NCBI RefSeq assembly: GCF_045679555.1
Contig: NC_092091.1
Coordinates: forward strand, 92,026,190 to 92,090,189
Origin: Salvelinus alpinus
Taxonomy: Eukaryota > Chordata > Actinopteri > Salmoniformes > Salmonidae
Reading direction: 5' to 3'
Length of the DNA stretch: 64,000 nucleotides
Made by a program: the position numbers and the translations under genes. The notes under the pieces are model-generated. The model saw nothing but the letters and a program-made list of their open reading frames with translations. It did not search any database and had not been told where the DNA came from. This document shows positions 45,965 through 56,735 of the stretch, piece after piece. Numbering within the stretch: the stretch's first letter is position 1; each line of letters starts with the position of its first letter.

Positions 45965-46396
45965 CTCAGCTGTGAGATGTAGGGCAGACACTGAAGGAAA
46001 CTCCTCACTTCACTTTCTTCATCTGACCAGCCCTCCAGCTTTAATGGTTTCTTCTCTGGTTGGAGTTTCAGCACTTCTAGGAGGAGGGAGGCCTTTCTCT
46101 CTGAGAGGTCTATGGACCAGACTTCAGGAGCTGACTGGTAAACTGGCTGTAATGCTGGAAAGACACTCCTGCCTGTTTGAGTCTCATAGTCCTTCACATA
46201 TGAGTACAGATCCAGCAGGAAAACACTCCGTCTAGAAATGTCTCCCTCGAGAAAAGGAAAGGTGCTGTAAGTCCACACTGATGATACCAGCTTCAGTGTC
46301 TTCTCTCCTGTCTGCTCCTCCCACTCTGCTGCTTGAGACAGGAGATCCACCAGGAACTTGATCTGCTTTGAGGTATCAGACCTCCATGGATAGAAA
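45965..46396 (-). CDS. NLR tandem exon D
   Basis: This is a 432-bp phase 2-2 exon, acceptor ccttgttgcag and donor CTGAG-GTGAGT. The frame is open. The variable loop is FLEGDISRRSVFLLDLYSY and the shared block reads PLKLEGWSDEESEV. The long intron on the acceptor side (46,397-52,163) holds a CT tract split by a SINE fragment, TTAA elements and unassigned DNA; the intron on the donor side holds the Tx1-type LINE. Confidence 0.78.
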
Positions 46397-46874
46397 CTGC
46401 AACAAGGACAGTAAAAACTGATTCAGACATAGATAAACACATGAAACCAGTCATAGTTAAAGATATATGAAGTAGTTGTACATTTACGTAATGTACTTTG
46501 GTTCTTTGTTAAAGTATTTCATTTTAAAGACATTCACAATCTGTGACATATAGTAATGCAACATTAATTATGTCAGGAAATGGGCTGATAAATGTTCCCA
46601 GATTCACCAACATGTGTAGTTTTATACGGAGCCTTCACCGTGTGCTGCCACTTTGCATCAGCAGTCAGAAAGGAGGCTCTCTGGGGGGCAGATTGATAGT
46701 GTGTGAGCTGCAGAACTCTTGTTTATATTCCCTCTTCCCTCTCTCTCTTACCACGCTCTCTTTCTCCCCCCTCTCTCATCCTCTCTTCCCTCTCTTCCCT
46801 CTCCTCTCTCTTCCCCCTCCCTATTTCTCTTCCCCCTTTCTCTTTCTCTTCCCTCCCTCTTTTTTTCTCTTTCC

Positions 46875-46909
<35 letters not shown>

Positions 46910-46969
46910 TTCTCTTCCCTCTCTCTCTTTTCCCTCTCTCTCTCTCTCTCTCTTACTCTTCCCACTCTC
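46397..46969. repeat. Cassette intron, D copy, with first part of CT tract
   Basis: Blocks 'gatatatgaagtagtt' and 'ggaaatgggctgataaatgt' precede a CT tract (46,727-46,967). The tract stops at 'cccactctctgggg' where a SINE fragment begins. Confidence 0.85.
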
Positions 46970-47116
46970 TGGGGGGCGCGGCAGTTTGACAGGGTGCGTT
47001 GCTGCAGACGCTAACTAGTGGTTAGAGCTTTGCAACGTAACTTAAAGGTTGCAAGATCGGATCTCCGAGCTGACAAGGTAAAAATATGTTGTTCTGCCCC
47101 TGAACAAGGCAGTTAA
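46970..47116 (+). mobile_element. HpaI-type SINE fragment cut by a TTAA element
   Basis: The sequence 'actagtggttagagctttgc' through 'tgttctgcccctgaacaagg' to 'cagTTAA' matches the head of the SINE at 25,670. It stops exactly at the TTAA within the HpaI site, where a TTAA element starts. Part of a SINE tail is found inverted at 47,497-47,531. Confidence 0.7.
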
Positions 47117-48453
47117 CTTCTTTGGGAAGGGGGGGGGGGGGCAGTATTGAGTAGCTTGGATGAATGCCCAAAGTAAACTACTTGTTAATCAGGCCCAGAA
47201 TCTAGGATATGCATATAAGTAATACATTTGGATAGAAACCACTCTAAAGTTTCCAAAACTGTTAAAATAATGTCTGTGAGTATAATAGAACTCATATGGC
47301 AGGCAAAAACCTGAGAAAAATCCAACCAGGAAGTGGGAGATTTTGAGGGTTGTAGTTTTATAAGTGAATGCCTTACTAATATGCTGTGTCTATGGGGTCA
47401 GATTGCACTTCCCAAGGCTTCCAGCAGATGTCAACAGTATTTAGAACGTTGTTTGAGGCTTCTATTGTGGAAAATGAGAGAATAACACCTGTTTTTATTT
47501 TAACTTTATTTAACTAGGCAAGTCAGTTAAGAACTAGTGTATCTATCATTTCCTATACAACATGTATTTTTTAGTAATGTTTATGAATAGTTTTTTGGTC
47601 AGAATATGTGAGTGTCAGAAAAATATCCGGACGTTGTGGGAAAAAGATGCTACGTTAGCACAATGTATAACCACTGATTTCAGCTCTAAATATGCACATT
47701 TTCGAACAAAACATAAGTGTATGTATAACCTGATGTTATAGGACTGTCATCTGATGAAGCTTATCAAGGTTAGTCAAAAATTATATATCTTTTGCTGGTT
47801 TGTTACGATCGCTAACTTTTGCTGCTGGTAAATGGCTTGTGTTTCTGGCTGGCTATTGTGAGGCTATTCTGGCTATTGTGGTAAGCACAATATAATGCTA
47901 TATTGTGTTTTTGCTGTAAAACACTTAAAAAAATCGGAAATATTGGCTGGATTCACAAGATGCTTGTCTGTCATTTGCTGTACACCATGCATTTTTCAGA
48001 AATGTTTCATGATGAGTATTTAGGTATTCCACGTTGGTCTCTATAATTACTCTGGCTGCTTCGGTCCTATTGTTGACGGTAGCTGTGATGGTAGCTGCAA
48101 TGTAAAACTGATTTATAGCTCAAATATGCAAATTTTTCGAACAAAACATAGATTTATTGTGTAACATGTTATAAGACTGTCATCTGATGAAGTTGTTTCT
48201 TGGTTAGTTTGGTTGGTTTTCTGCAAGCTACCTGTGCTGTGAAAGAAATGTCTGTGCTTTTTTGGCTGTAAAACATTTTAAAAATCGGACATGTTGACTG
48301 GATTCACAAGATGTTTATCTTTCATTTGCTGTATTGGACTTGTTAATGTGTGAGAGTTAAATATTTCAAAAAAATATTTTTTTAATTTCGCGCTCTGCCT
48401 TTTCAGTGGAATGTGGGAGGAGTTCCGCTAGCGGAACGCTGGGGCTAGACAGG
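47117..48453 (+). mobile_element. TTAA element, 1.3 kb, inserted in SINE-derived TTAA
   Basis: The left end CTTCTTTGGGAAGG follows TTAA 47,113-47,116. The right end 'cgctggggctagacagg' precedes TTAA 48,454-48,457. The ends match other family C termini. The right flank is a different element rather than SINE sequence, so a rearrangement has followed the insertion. Confidence 0.7.
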
Positions 48454-48457
48454 TTAA

Positions 48458-49321
48458 TGCAATCGCCGTGTTAGAATTCTAAAAATAACTTCATTACAAC
48501 ATGCAGTTTACGTTATGGCGAGAGCGTGCCCAAAATCTGGGCGCAAACTACTAGTTCACATGTTCGACAGATATATGAAATAGCATCATAAAATGGGTCC
48601 TACTTTTGATGATCTTCCATCAGAATGTTGTACAAGGGGTCCTTTGTCCAGAACAATCGTTGTTTGGATTTAGAATGTCCTCTTCTCCAGTCAATTAGCA
48701 CGGAAAGCTAGCAAAGTGGCGCGAAGCTCTCCTTCCTGAACATACGCAGACAAAGCAACACGCCTAACGTCCCGAATAAATTTCAATAATCTAATAAAAC
48801 TATATTGAAAAAACATACTTTACGATGATATTGTCACATTTATCAAATAAAATCAAAGCCGGAGATATTAGCGGTCTATAACGACAGCTTTCCAGAAGGC
48901 AATACCAGGTCCCTTCTCGCGCATTCCAGGAAACAGGAAATGGGTGTCACGTCATGCCAAGAGCTTTTATTCCACCTCAGACCAAGATAAACACTCCATT
49001 TCTTCTCTCACTGCCTATTGACATCTAGTGGAAGGTGTATGACGTGCATGTATACTAATACGTATCAAGCCCATTTATAGGCAGGCCCTAGAACAGAGCA
49101 TCGTTTTCAGGTTCTCCACTTCCTGATCAGGAAGTTTGCTGCCAAATGAGTTCTGTTTTACTCACAGATATAATTCAAACGGTTTTAGAAACTAGAGAGT
49201 GTTTTCTATCCAATAGTAATAATAATATGCATATTGTACGAGCAAGAATTGAGTACGAGGCCGTTTAAATTGGGCACGATTTTCCCCCAAAGTGAAAATA
49301 GCGCCCTCTGTCCTCAACAGG
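48458..49321 (-). mobile_element. TTAA element fragment, reverse
   Basis: It matches the reverse element at 3,960-4,826 and 59,340-60,200 ('tgcaatcgccgtgttagaat', 'gagcgtgcccaaaatctggg'). The right end 'tctgtcctcaacagg' is followed by TTAA 49,322-49,325. The left part of the element is missing. Confidence 0.75.
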
Positions 49322-49325
49322 TTAA

Positions 49326-49940
49326 AAGATTCAGCAATGGTCTACAACCTTTGAACTCTCTCTCGTAATGGAGAAAAACATGGTCTACTGAGAATCTCTC
49401 AAAGTTGGGGTTTTATTCGGAATTGCAGAAAAGGGGCTGTCCCAGGATGCCTGACCCTAACTGGGTTCATGGGCGGTCCTCTGATTTAGTTAAACTCAAA
49501 AGGGAATTGGAGTTTCCTTCATTAAACAGTCCAAAATCACATTACATAATTTTACAAACAGTATCATCCTCACTCATTCATCATATACAACATCATATAC
49601 AACAAAAGTAAACCTCATCTCTGAGGCTATTATATAAACAGCGTTATGGTAATGTCTCCGCACCGTCTCCCATGAGCTTCACCAAATTGTAACAAATGGA
49701 CCAGTTTGTAGCTGGATTCTTCACCGATCTTTTATACCTTCTCCGGAACATAAATGTTGTTCGGACCTCAAGTTCTGTGAGGTGGAAGAAATTCCTTTGT
49801 TCTCTATGAAAATTCAAATTGTCTCTATACTGTGGCCATGAGGAGATAATCTCTTTGAGGAATTTACAACCTCTCTGACCACAGCAGCCTAGTTGTAGGA
49901 GGCAGGAAGAGGGGGATGGGGCTTGCTGTACCCAAAGACG
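49326..49940. other. Unassigned inserted sequence
   Basis: No long ORF and no family blocks were seen. Some features (a 'ttttataccttctccgg' stretch, AT-rich left part) could fit an LTR, but no paired copy or TG...CA boundary is found here, so it is left unclassified. Confidence 0.4.
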
Positions 49941-50667
49941 GCAACGTCATGACAAAGTTCATATTTATATCCAAATACCTCAGTTTACATTGGCGCCATG
50001 TTCAGAAATAAACAAAAACCTCCGGTGAATTTGCAGACAGCCACATCAATTTATAGAAATACACATTATAAACGTTGATAAAAGTTTTTACATGGAATTA
50101 AAGATAAACTTGTTCTTATGCAAACGCTTTGTCAGATTTCAAAACAGCTTTACGGCGAAAGCACATTGTTCAATATTCTGAGTACAGCACTCAGGCATCA
50201 AAGCTATACAGTTTGGAGTCAACAAAAGTCAGAAATTGCGTTATAAATATTCTCTTACCTTTGCTGATCTTCGTCGGAATGCACTCCCAGAACTCCCACT
50301 TCCACAAGAAATGTTTGTTTTGTTCGATAAAGTCCATCTTTATGTCCAAAAACTGCCATTTTGTTCACACCTTTAGTTCACTATTCCATGTGCACAATGC
50401 GCGAGCGCCAAATCCAGTTTAAAGGTCAAAAAAGTTCCATTACAGTTCGTAGAAACATGTCAAACGATGTTTACAATCAATCCTTAGGGTATTTTTATAA
50501 TAAGTCTTCATTAATTTTTCAACCGGACAACAGCGTATTAATTACAGAGGAAAAAGCAGGAACGGCTCGCCCGCGTGACCGCGCAGTAAACAACTCATTG
50601 GCCTCCACTTGTTTAAACAGCTCTTCTTCAACAATTGAAGCCTCAAATAACTTTCTGAAGACTGTTG
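49941..50667 (-). mobile_element. TTAA element fragment, reverse, abutting CT tract
   Basis: Family blocks in reverse include 'tttacattggcgccatgttc' and 'ttgttttgttcgataaagtc'. It ends at 'aagactgttgacatc' directly before the CT tract, without a TTAA. Confidence 0.65.
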
Positions 50668-51592
50668 ACATCCCTCTCTCCCTCTCTTCCCTCTTCTCTC
50701 TCCCTCTTCCCCCTCTCACTCTCTTCTCTTTCTCCCTCTTTCCCTCTTTCCCTCTCTCCCTCTCTCTTTTCTCTCTCTCCCTCTCTCTTCCCCCTCTCTC
50801 TCTCTTTCCTCTCTCCTTCCCCTCTCTCTACCTCTCTCTCTCTTCCCCTCTCTCTCCCTCTCTCTCTTCCCCCCTCTCTCTCTCCCTCTCATCCCCTCTC
50901 TCCCTCTCTTCCCCTCTTTCCCCTCTCTCTCTCTTCCCCTCTCTCTCTCTCTCTCTCCCTTATCTCCCTCTTCCCTCTCTCCCTCTTTCGCTCCTCTCTC
51001 TTCCCTCTCTACCTCCCTCTCTCTTCTCTCTTTTCTCTCCCCTTTCCCTCTCTCCCTCTTTCACTCTTCCTTCTCTCCCTCTGTATTTTCCCTCCCCCTC
51101 TCTCTCTCTTCCATCTCCCTCTTTCTCTCCTCCCTCTCTCTTTCCACTTCCCACTCTCTCTTTCCTCTCTCCTTCCCCTCTCTCTCCTTCCCCTCTTTCT
51201 CCTTCCGCTCTCTCTCTTCCCCTGTCTCTCTCCCTCTCTCTCCTTCCCCTCTCTCTCTTCCCCTGTCTCTCTCCCTCTCTTCCCCTCTCTCCCGCTCTCT
51301 CCCTTCCACTCTCTATCTGCCTCTCTCTCTCCCTCTCTTCCCCTCTTCCCTCTCTCTCTCTCTCTCTTCCCATCTCTCTCCCTCTCTTCCCTGTCTCTCT
51401 TGCACCATCTCTTCTCCTTCTCAATCTCTTCCCTCTCTCCTTCTTCTCTCCCCCCTCTCCTTCTTCTCTCCCCCCCTCTCTCTTCCCCTCTCGCTTCCCT
51501 CTTCCCCATCGCTCTCCCTCTCTTCCCCCTCTCTCATTCTCTTCCCTCTCTCTCCCTCTCTCGTCCCTCTCTCTCTTCCCCCATCTCTCTCT
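50668..51592. repeat. CT tract, second part in cassette D
   Basis: About 920 bp of CTCTCCCTCTTCC-type sequence, the longest in the window. Its right edge joins 'tatctgtactgtattgatgt' of the cassette, about 150 bp further in than in the other copies, so the 'agcagcagacttta' block is lost. ORFs on both strands are low complexity. Confidence 0.95.
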
Positions 51593-52163
51593 TCCATATC
51601 TGTACTGTATTGATGTGGTACTAATAACATGTGGCCCAGAACATTGTGGACATTTTAAGGCCTTTGTTTGTCTATGACCCTCCACCATGCATACCCTCTG
51701 CACTCCTCCACTGGGAGGTAATACAGAATACTGCAAATCCTCTAATGTTGATGACTGGGTTCTTTCTTGTAAATTGTTTCTATGAAGTTGCCGTTAAATT
51801 GCTCTGCCATCATTATTGTATGAGGTATTATTGGTGGGGTTACCCCTGTGCTGTGATGGGTGTTTTATATGGTGTGTCTTATCTTTTCTCTCCACTGGCT
51901 ATCTGGCTAACAGGCTACACTCGAGACAGTCTCTTCTGCTGATGTGTGTGTGTCTGGTAGTGGGTCTCTCTCTATCCTACTATTTACCTTTCTGCAGGGT
52001 TAATACCTGCCTGGCGCCCCAACAAAATCTTTACCTTTACCCCTCTCTAATAATACCGCTACAAGATCTACCAACACTTGAAGTGTTATATGTCAAATGT
52101 TTCTACAAGATAATAACCACTAGCATCACATAATCACTAACCACCACACATGTTCAGACTCAC
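51593..52163. repeat. Cassette intron, continuation before exon E
   Basis: Constant cassette part up to the donor of exon E. The plus-strand ORF 51,631-51,942 is complete in this copy. Confidence 0.85.
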
Positions 52164-52598
52164 CTCAGCTGTGAGATGTAGGGCAGACACTGAAGGAAAC
52201 TCCTCACTTCACTCTCTTCATCTGACCAGCCTCTCAGCTTTACTGGTTTCTTCTCTGGTTGGAGTTTCAGCACTTCTAGGAGGAGGGAGGCATTTCTTTT
52301 TGAGAGGTCTATGGACCAGACTGCAGGATTGGCTGACTGGTAAACTGTCTGTAATGCTGGAAAGACACTCCTGCCTGTTTGAGTCTCATAGTCCTTCAAA
52401 TGTGAGTACAGATCCAGCAGGAAATCACTGTGTTTACAATTGTGTCCATAGGGAAAAGGAAAGGTGCTGGAAGTACACACTGATGATACCAGCTTCAGTG
52501 TCTTCTCTCCTGTCTGCTCCTCCCACTCTGCTGCTTGAGACAGGAGATCCACTAGGAACTTGATCCGCTTTGAGGGATCAGACCCCCGTGGACAGAAA
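52164..52598 (-). CDS. NLR tandem exon E
   Basis: This is a 435-bp phase 2-2 exon, acceptor gttgcag and donor CTGAG-GTGAGT. The variable loop is FPYGHNCKHSDF. The shared block has KRNASLLLEVLKL and KLRGWSDEESEV. It marks a change in intron type: higher-coordinate introns are 215-296 bp, whereas lower-coordinate introns hold the 1.3-kb cassette with a CT tract and inserted elements. Its donor-side intron starts that cassette series. Confidence 0.78.
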
Positions 52599-52894
52599 CT
52601 GCAACAAGGACAGTAACAGCTGATCCAGACAATCTGACACTGTGTGATGTGTACACAATCAATTTTAACTAGTAAAAAAAAAACTCTGACATTAGTTAAT
52701 ACTGAACTGAGGACAAACAAGGGACAAAATTAACATAATGAAACATGTAGATATTATTAGATCATAAACATGAGAAAACATCATTATGAAAACCAGATTC
52801 ACCAACACTTGAAGTTTTATATGTCAAATGTTTCTACAAGATAATAACCACTAGCATCACATAATCACTAACCACCACACATGTTCAGACTCAC
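52599..52894. other. Compact intron between exons E and F
   Basis: A 296-bp intron with 'gacaatctgacactgtgtga' at the acceptor side and the 'ccaccacacatgttcagact' donor side of the cassette type. It appears to be a short intron fused to a cassette end. Confidence 0.6.
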
Positions 52895-53326
52895 ATCAGC
52901 TGTGAGGTGTAGGGCAGACACTGAAGGAAACTCCTCACTTCACTCTCTTCATCTGAACAGTCCTTCAGCTCTATTGGTTTCTTCTCTGGTTGGAGTTTCA
53001 GCACTTCTAGGAGGAGGGAGGCCTTTCTCTCTGAGAGGTCTATGGACCAGACTGCAGGAGCTGACTGGTAAACTGGCTGTAATGCTGGAAGGACACTCCT
53101 GCCTGTTTGAGTCTCATAGTCCTTCACATATGAGTACAGATCCAGCAGGAAATCACTGTGTTTAGAAGTGTCTCCATAGGCAAAAGGAAAGGTGCTGGAA
53201 GTACACACTGATGATACCAGCTTCAGTGTCTTCTCTCCTGTCTGCTCCTCCCACTCTGCTGCTTGAGACAGGAGATCCACCAGGAACTTGATCAGCTTTG
53301 AGGGATCAGACCAGTCTGGATAGAAA
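52895..53326 (-). CDS. NLR tandem exon F, changed donor context
   Basis: This is a 432-bp phase 2-2 exon. The acceptor is ccttgttgcag. The last exon bases are CTGAT where the other copies have CTGAG, so the splice site reads AT-GTGAGT; the GT is kept but pairing with U1 snRNA is weaker. Other private changes are KDCSDEESEV (Cys for Trp) and PYTSQL (Thr for Ile). The reading frame remains open, and the variable loop reads FAYGDTSKHSDF. Confidence 0.75.
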
Positions 53327-53541
53327 CTGCAACAAGGACAGTAACAGCTGATCCAGACAATCTGACACTGTGTGATGTGTACACAATCAATTTTAACTAA
53401 TAAATAACAAAACCCAGACATTAGTTAATACTGAACTGAGGACAAACAAGAGACAAAATTAACATGTTGAAACATGTAGACATTATTAGAGTATTGTTAC
53501 ATCATAAACATGAGAAAACATTACTGTGAAAACCAACTCAC

Positions 53542-53976
53542 CTCAGCTGTGAGATGTAGGGCAGACACTGAAGGAAACTCCTCACTTCACTCTCTTCATC
53601 TGACCAGCCCTTCAGCTCTACTGGTTTCTTCTCTGGTTGGAGTTTCAGCACTTCTAGGAGGAGGGAGGCCTTTCTCTCTGAGAGGTCTATGGACCAGACT
53701 GCAGGACTGGCTGACTGGTAAACTGGCTGTAATGCTGGAAGGACACTCCTGCCTGTTTGAGTCTTATAGTCCTTCACATGTGAGTACAGATCCAGCAGGA
53801 AATCACTCTGTTTAGAATTGTCTCCATTGAGAAAAGGAAAGTTTCTGTAAGTACACACTGATGATACCAGCTTCAGTTTCTTCTCTCCTGTCTGCTCCTC
53901 CCACTTTGCTGCTTGAGACAGGAGATCCATCAGGAACTTGATCCGCTTTGAGTGTTCAGACCACCACGGACTAAAG
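53542..53976 (-). CDS. NLR tandem exon G
   Basis: This is a 435-bp phase 2-2 exon with acceptor gtccttgtggcag and donor CTGAG-GTGAGT. The N-terminal half is the common type, LLSQAAKWEEQTGEKKLKLV, followed by a variable loop (CTYRNFPFLNGDNSKQSDF). The C-terminal block is the consensus form ending LQCLPYISQLR. The 215-bp intron separating it from exon H is almost the same as the intron between F and G. Confidence 0.78.
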
Positions 53977-54191
53977 CTGCCACAAGGACAGTGACAGCTT
54001 ATTCAGACAATCTGACACTGTGTGATGTGTACACAATCAATTTTAACTAATAAATAACAAAACTCAGACATTAGTTAATACTGAACTGAGGACAAACAAG
54101 AGACAAAATTAACATGTTGAAACATGTAGACATTATTAGAGTATTGTTACATCATAAACATGAGAAAACATTACTATGAAAACCAACTCAC

Positions 54192-54623
54192 CTCAGCTGT
54201 GAGATGTAGGACAGACACTGAAGGAAACTCCTCACTTCACTCTCTTCATCTGACCAGACCTTCAGCTGTACTGGTTTCTTCTCTGGTTGGAGTTTCAGCA
54301 CTTCTAGGAGGAGGGAGGCCTTTCTCTCTGAGAGGTCTATGGACCAGATTGCAGGACTGGCTGACTGGAAAACTGGCTGTAATACTGGAAGGACACTCCT
54401 GCCAGTTTGAGTCTCATAGTCCTTCAAATGTGAGTACAGATCCAGCAGGAAATTATATTTCAGATTGCGATATACTTCAGACAGTGACAACACTTTCTCT
54501 ACAGTTGTTTGTATGGTTCCTCTCTCATGGAGAGCTGCTTGAAGACACAGATTCAGCAGGAATGTCTTCTCTCTCTTTGTCCTCTCTTCAGGGGATCTTC
54601 TCTGATCCTGTGGTGGAGCAAAA
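54192..54623 (-). CDS. NLR tandem exon H
   Basis: This is a 432-bp phase 2-2 exon with acceptor ...tgttcttgtag at 54,624 and donor CTGAG-GTGAGT. The N-terminal half (APPQDQRRSPEERTKREKTF) is of the exon I type and ends in an insert with LSLSEVYRNLKYNFLLDLYS. The C-terminal block carries small changes from its relatives: VQLKVWSDEESEV and an Ile in place of Val before WSIDLS. The intron on the donor side is nearly identical to that of exon G, which places the two as a recent duplication pair on that side. Confidence 0.75.
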
Positions 54624-54892
54624 CTACAAGAACAGTTGAACAACAAATAGATTAATATGTGAGAGACTTGATATGCATTTCTGATGGTCACATTATGGTG
54701 GGTAAAATACAATGACTATCTTTCTAAACTCATCATCCACATAAATTGTTCTTTAAAATCCTGACTGCAAAGATCCCATATTTTCCAAACAGTATGTTTC
54801 TGTTTAGTTTATTAAGTTACTGCAGAAATCTACAAGCTTCCTCTATAAGGGACAGACAACTACAATATCTGAACTGCACTGATCCAACTCAC

Positions 54893-55321
54893 CTCAGCTG
54901 TGATATGTAGGACAGACACTGAAGGAAACTCCTCACTTCACTCTCTTCATCTGACCAGCCCTTCAGCTCTACTGGTTTCTTCTCTGGTTGGAGTTTCAGC
55001 ACTTCTAGGAGGAGGGAGGCCTTTCTCTTTGAGAGGTCTATGGACCAGACTGCAGAAGCTGACTGGTAAACTGGCTGTAATGCTGGAAGGACACTCCTGC
55101 CTGTTTGAGTCTCATAGCCCTTCACATGAGAGTACAGATCCAGCAGGATGTCATATCTCTCAGTTTGATACACAGAGAACAGTGACAGAAGTGTATTCAC
55201 AGTTCTCTGGAACTTTTCTCTGTGATATAGTGCTGCTTGTAGACACAAATCTAGTAGGACTGCTTTCTCTTCTGTGTCCAGTTTTTCAGGGGATCCTCTC
55301 TGATGCTGTAGAGGGGTAAAC
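54893..55321 (-). CDS. NLR tandem exon I
   Basis: This 429-bp exon is first in transcription order of nine homologous exons. The acceptor is ggtcacag at 55,322 and the donor CTGAG-GTGAGT at 54,892; both ends are phase 2. Its N-terminal half (HQRGSPEKLDTEEKAVLLDL) resembles exon H and differs from exons A to G. Its C-terminal half is the shared block: LLDLYSHVKGYETQTGRSVL, WSIDLSKRKASLLLEVLKL, then SEVRSFLQCLSYISQLR. That block has the Leu spacing of two degenerate LRR-like helical repeats, but I could not assign it to a named domain. The intron on its donor side matches that of exon A rather than that of its neighbours. Confidence 0.75.
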
Positions 55322-55568
55322 CTGTGACCCATAAAACATAAGAATATCTATGTTCAGATAGAAGCAGGGAGAATGTGACTGCTGCCTCTAATAGACTGAA
55401 TACTGTTGTCATGTGTGTCCATCTTGTTGTGCTGTTGTAATGTCTTATTTGTCCGTCTTAGCCTTTTGATAGGTTGTCATTGGAAATAGAACAATATGTT
55501 CTCAATTGACTTAAATAAAGTAATAGTCACGAAGACATTGAGAAAATATTGGCTATGGAAACACTCAC

Positions 55569-55886
55569 CTGAGCTTGTTGATATTAGGTAGACATTTTAA
55601 AATGGTCTTGCTGAGAGGTTCACTGAGAACAGTTCTCTGATCCCTGAGACCTTCACTGAGAACAGTTCTCTGATCCCAGTGTAGAGAGAGATGAACCCCC
55701 TCTTGACTCTGTTTCATCACTTCTTCTGCTCTCTCAAACACTCGTCTTTCACCCTGAACTGGAAGGTGCAACTCATTTCCACAGAGACCAAGTAAAGTGG
55801 TGAAGTCCATCTCTGCCTCACTGCCCAGCAAAGTTGTCCAGAGTTGACAGAACATTGAGGGGTCAGATGAATCATCAGAGGATGGT
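55569..55886 (-). CDS. NLR exon J, unique LRR-like exon
   Basis: This 318-bp exon has an acceptor ...tatcttttaaag at 55,887 and a donor CTCAG-GTGAGT at 55,568. It is phase 2 at both ends (one base, whole codons, two bases). The 105 whole codons are open. The N-terminal part (FCQLWTTLLGSEAEMDF) differs from the tandem exons upstream in coordinates. The C-terminal part ends ILKCLPNINKLR, matching the CLPYISQLR ending of the tandem exons, so it is a diverged relative. It contains an 11-residue tandem duplication beginning DQRTVLSE, caused by a near-perfect 26-bp direct repeat 33 bp apart (about 55,619 and 55,652). Confidence 0.75.
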
Positions 55887-56085
55887 CTTTAAAAGATAAT
55901 AGATTAGAAATTAGATTAAACAGATTATTTCAAAGTAGCATGACACAGAAGTGTTTATAACTCAGTATCTGAATGGAAGAGAATATAAGATATATTTTTT
56001 AAAGATGGGTTGCTTCATCCCAATTTCTCTTTCTTTTACTTGTTAATTGGAAATAAACTGGTGAATTAGATAACACAAATATTAC

Positions 56086-56735
56086 CCAAGGTGTCTGACG
56101 TTCTTCAGAGAGCCCAGTATCTGCCTTACTCCTTGGTCTGACACAGTGCAGCCGTTCAGGTCCAAGTCAACCTTTCTCTCTGCCGACTGACTGGTCACTG
56201 GTCACATAAGAGATAAGACACAAGTTAAAAGACATGAGACTGCACAGCACTGGTGAGGATCAAGATGTTCTCCACTCAGGTCTAGATGATAGTCCAGTTT
56301 GTCCAGGAGAAGCAGACAGGCCTCAGAAGACTGATATTCATACAAGCACTGACACAAACAGAACATCTATCTCAGGAGCACCACCTTCTTCATGATCTTG
56401 GTTTGTTTGAGATGGAAGAAATGTGTTCACCACTTCCTTGAAGAACCAATCTGACGTCTTCTTGATCTGTTGAGCTGTAACTAGACCGTTTACCAATCTA
56501 ATATTCCTCTCATTCAGAAGGCCACACAGGAAAGTGTTTTGTGTGTTTCCATTCTTCAGTCTGGCACTTCTCTAGAACCTCTCGGATTTTGTCTGGATTC
56601 TGTAAGAGCCAAAGGGCACCAAAGAACTCCTGCATTGTGTAGTGGAGAAATGCATAGTAGGTGTCTGACGCTGTGGGTGAAATCTTAACCATGAATGCCC
56701 CCAAGAATGCAAAAATGGACACTGCTTTGTTCACA
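56086..56735 (-). pseudogene. NLR NACHT exon, 3' part with first LRR, frameshifted
   Basis: Minus-strand translation from about 56,735 gives a segment ending in YAFLHYTMQEFFGALWLLQN, the conserved 'F-H-x-T-x-QEF-x-A-x-W' block near the end of fish NACHT exons. A stop follows at about 56,510, but the expected continuation (FLCGLLNERN and then KKTSDWFFKEVVNTFLP) is present in another frame, so one base has been gained there. About 150 bp further on, a second shift precedes CQCLYEYQSSEACLLLLDKL. The last part, about 56,190-56,086, reads as one LRR (KVDLDLNGCTVSDQGVRQIL) and ends at a GTAATA donor. An alternative is that 56,086-56,190 is its own 105-bp phase 2-2 exon behind an acceptor at 56,191. 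The frameshifts indicate decay unless they are assembly errors. Confidence 0.75.

Noticed and set aside
50361..51677. ORFs of 438, 319 and 258 codons on both strands
   Set aside because: They are the translation of a CT/GA microsatellite (Ser/Leu/Pro or Arg/Glu repeats). The same applies to ORFs in 12,042-12,454, 23,087-23,737, 32,437-32,965, 35,972-36,702 and 46,703-47,018.
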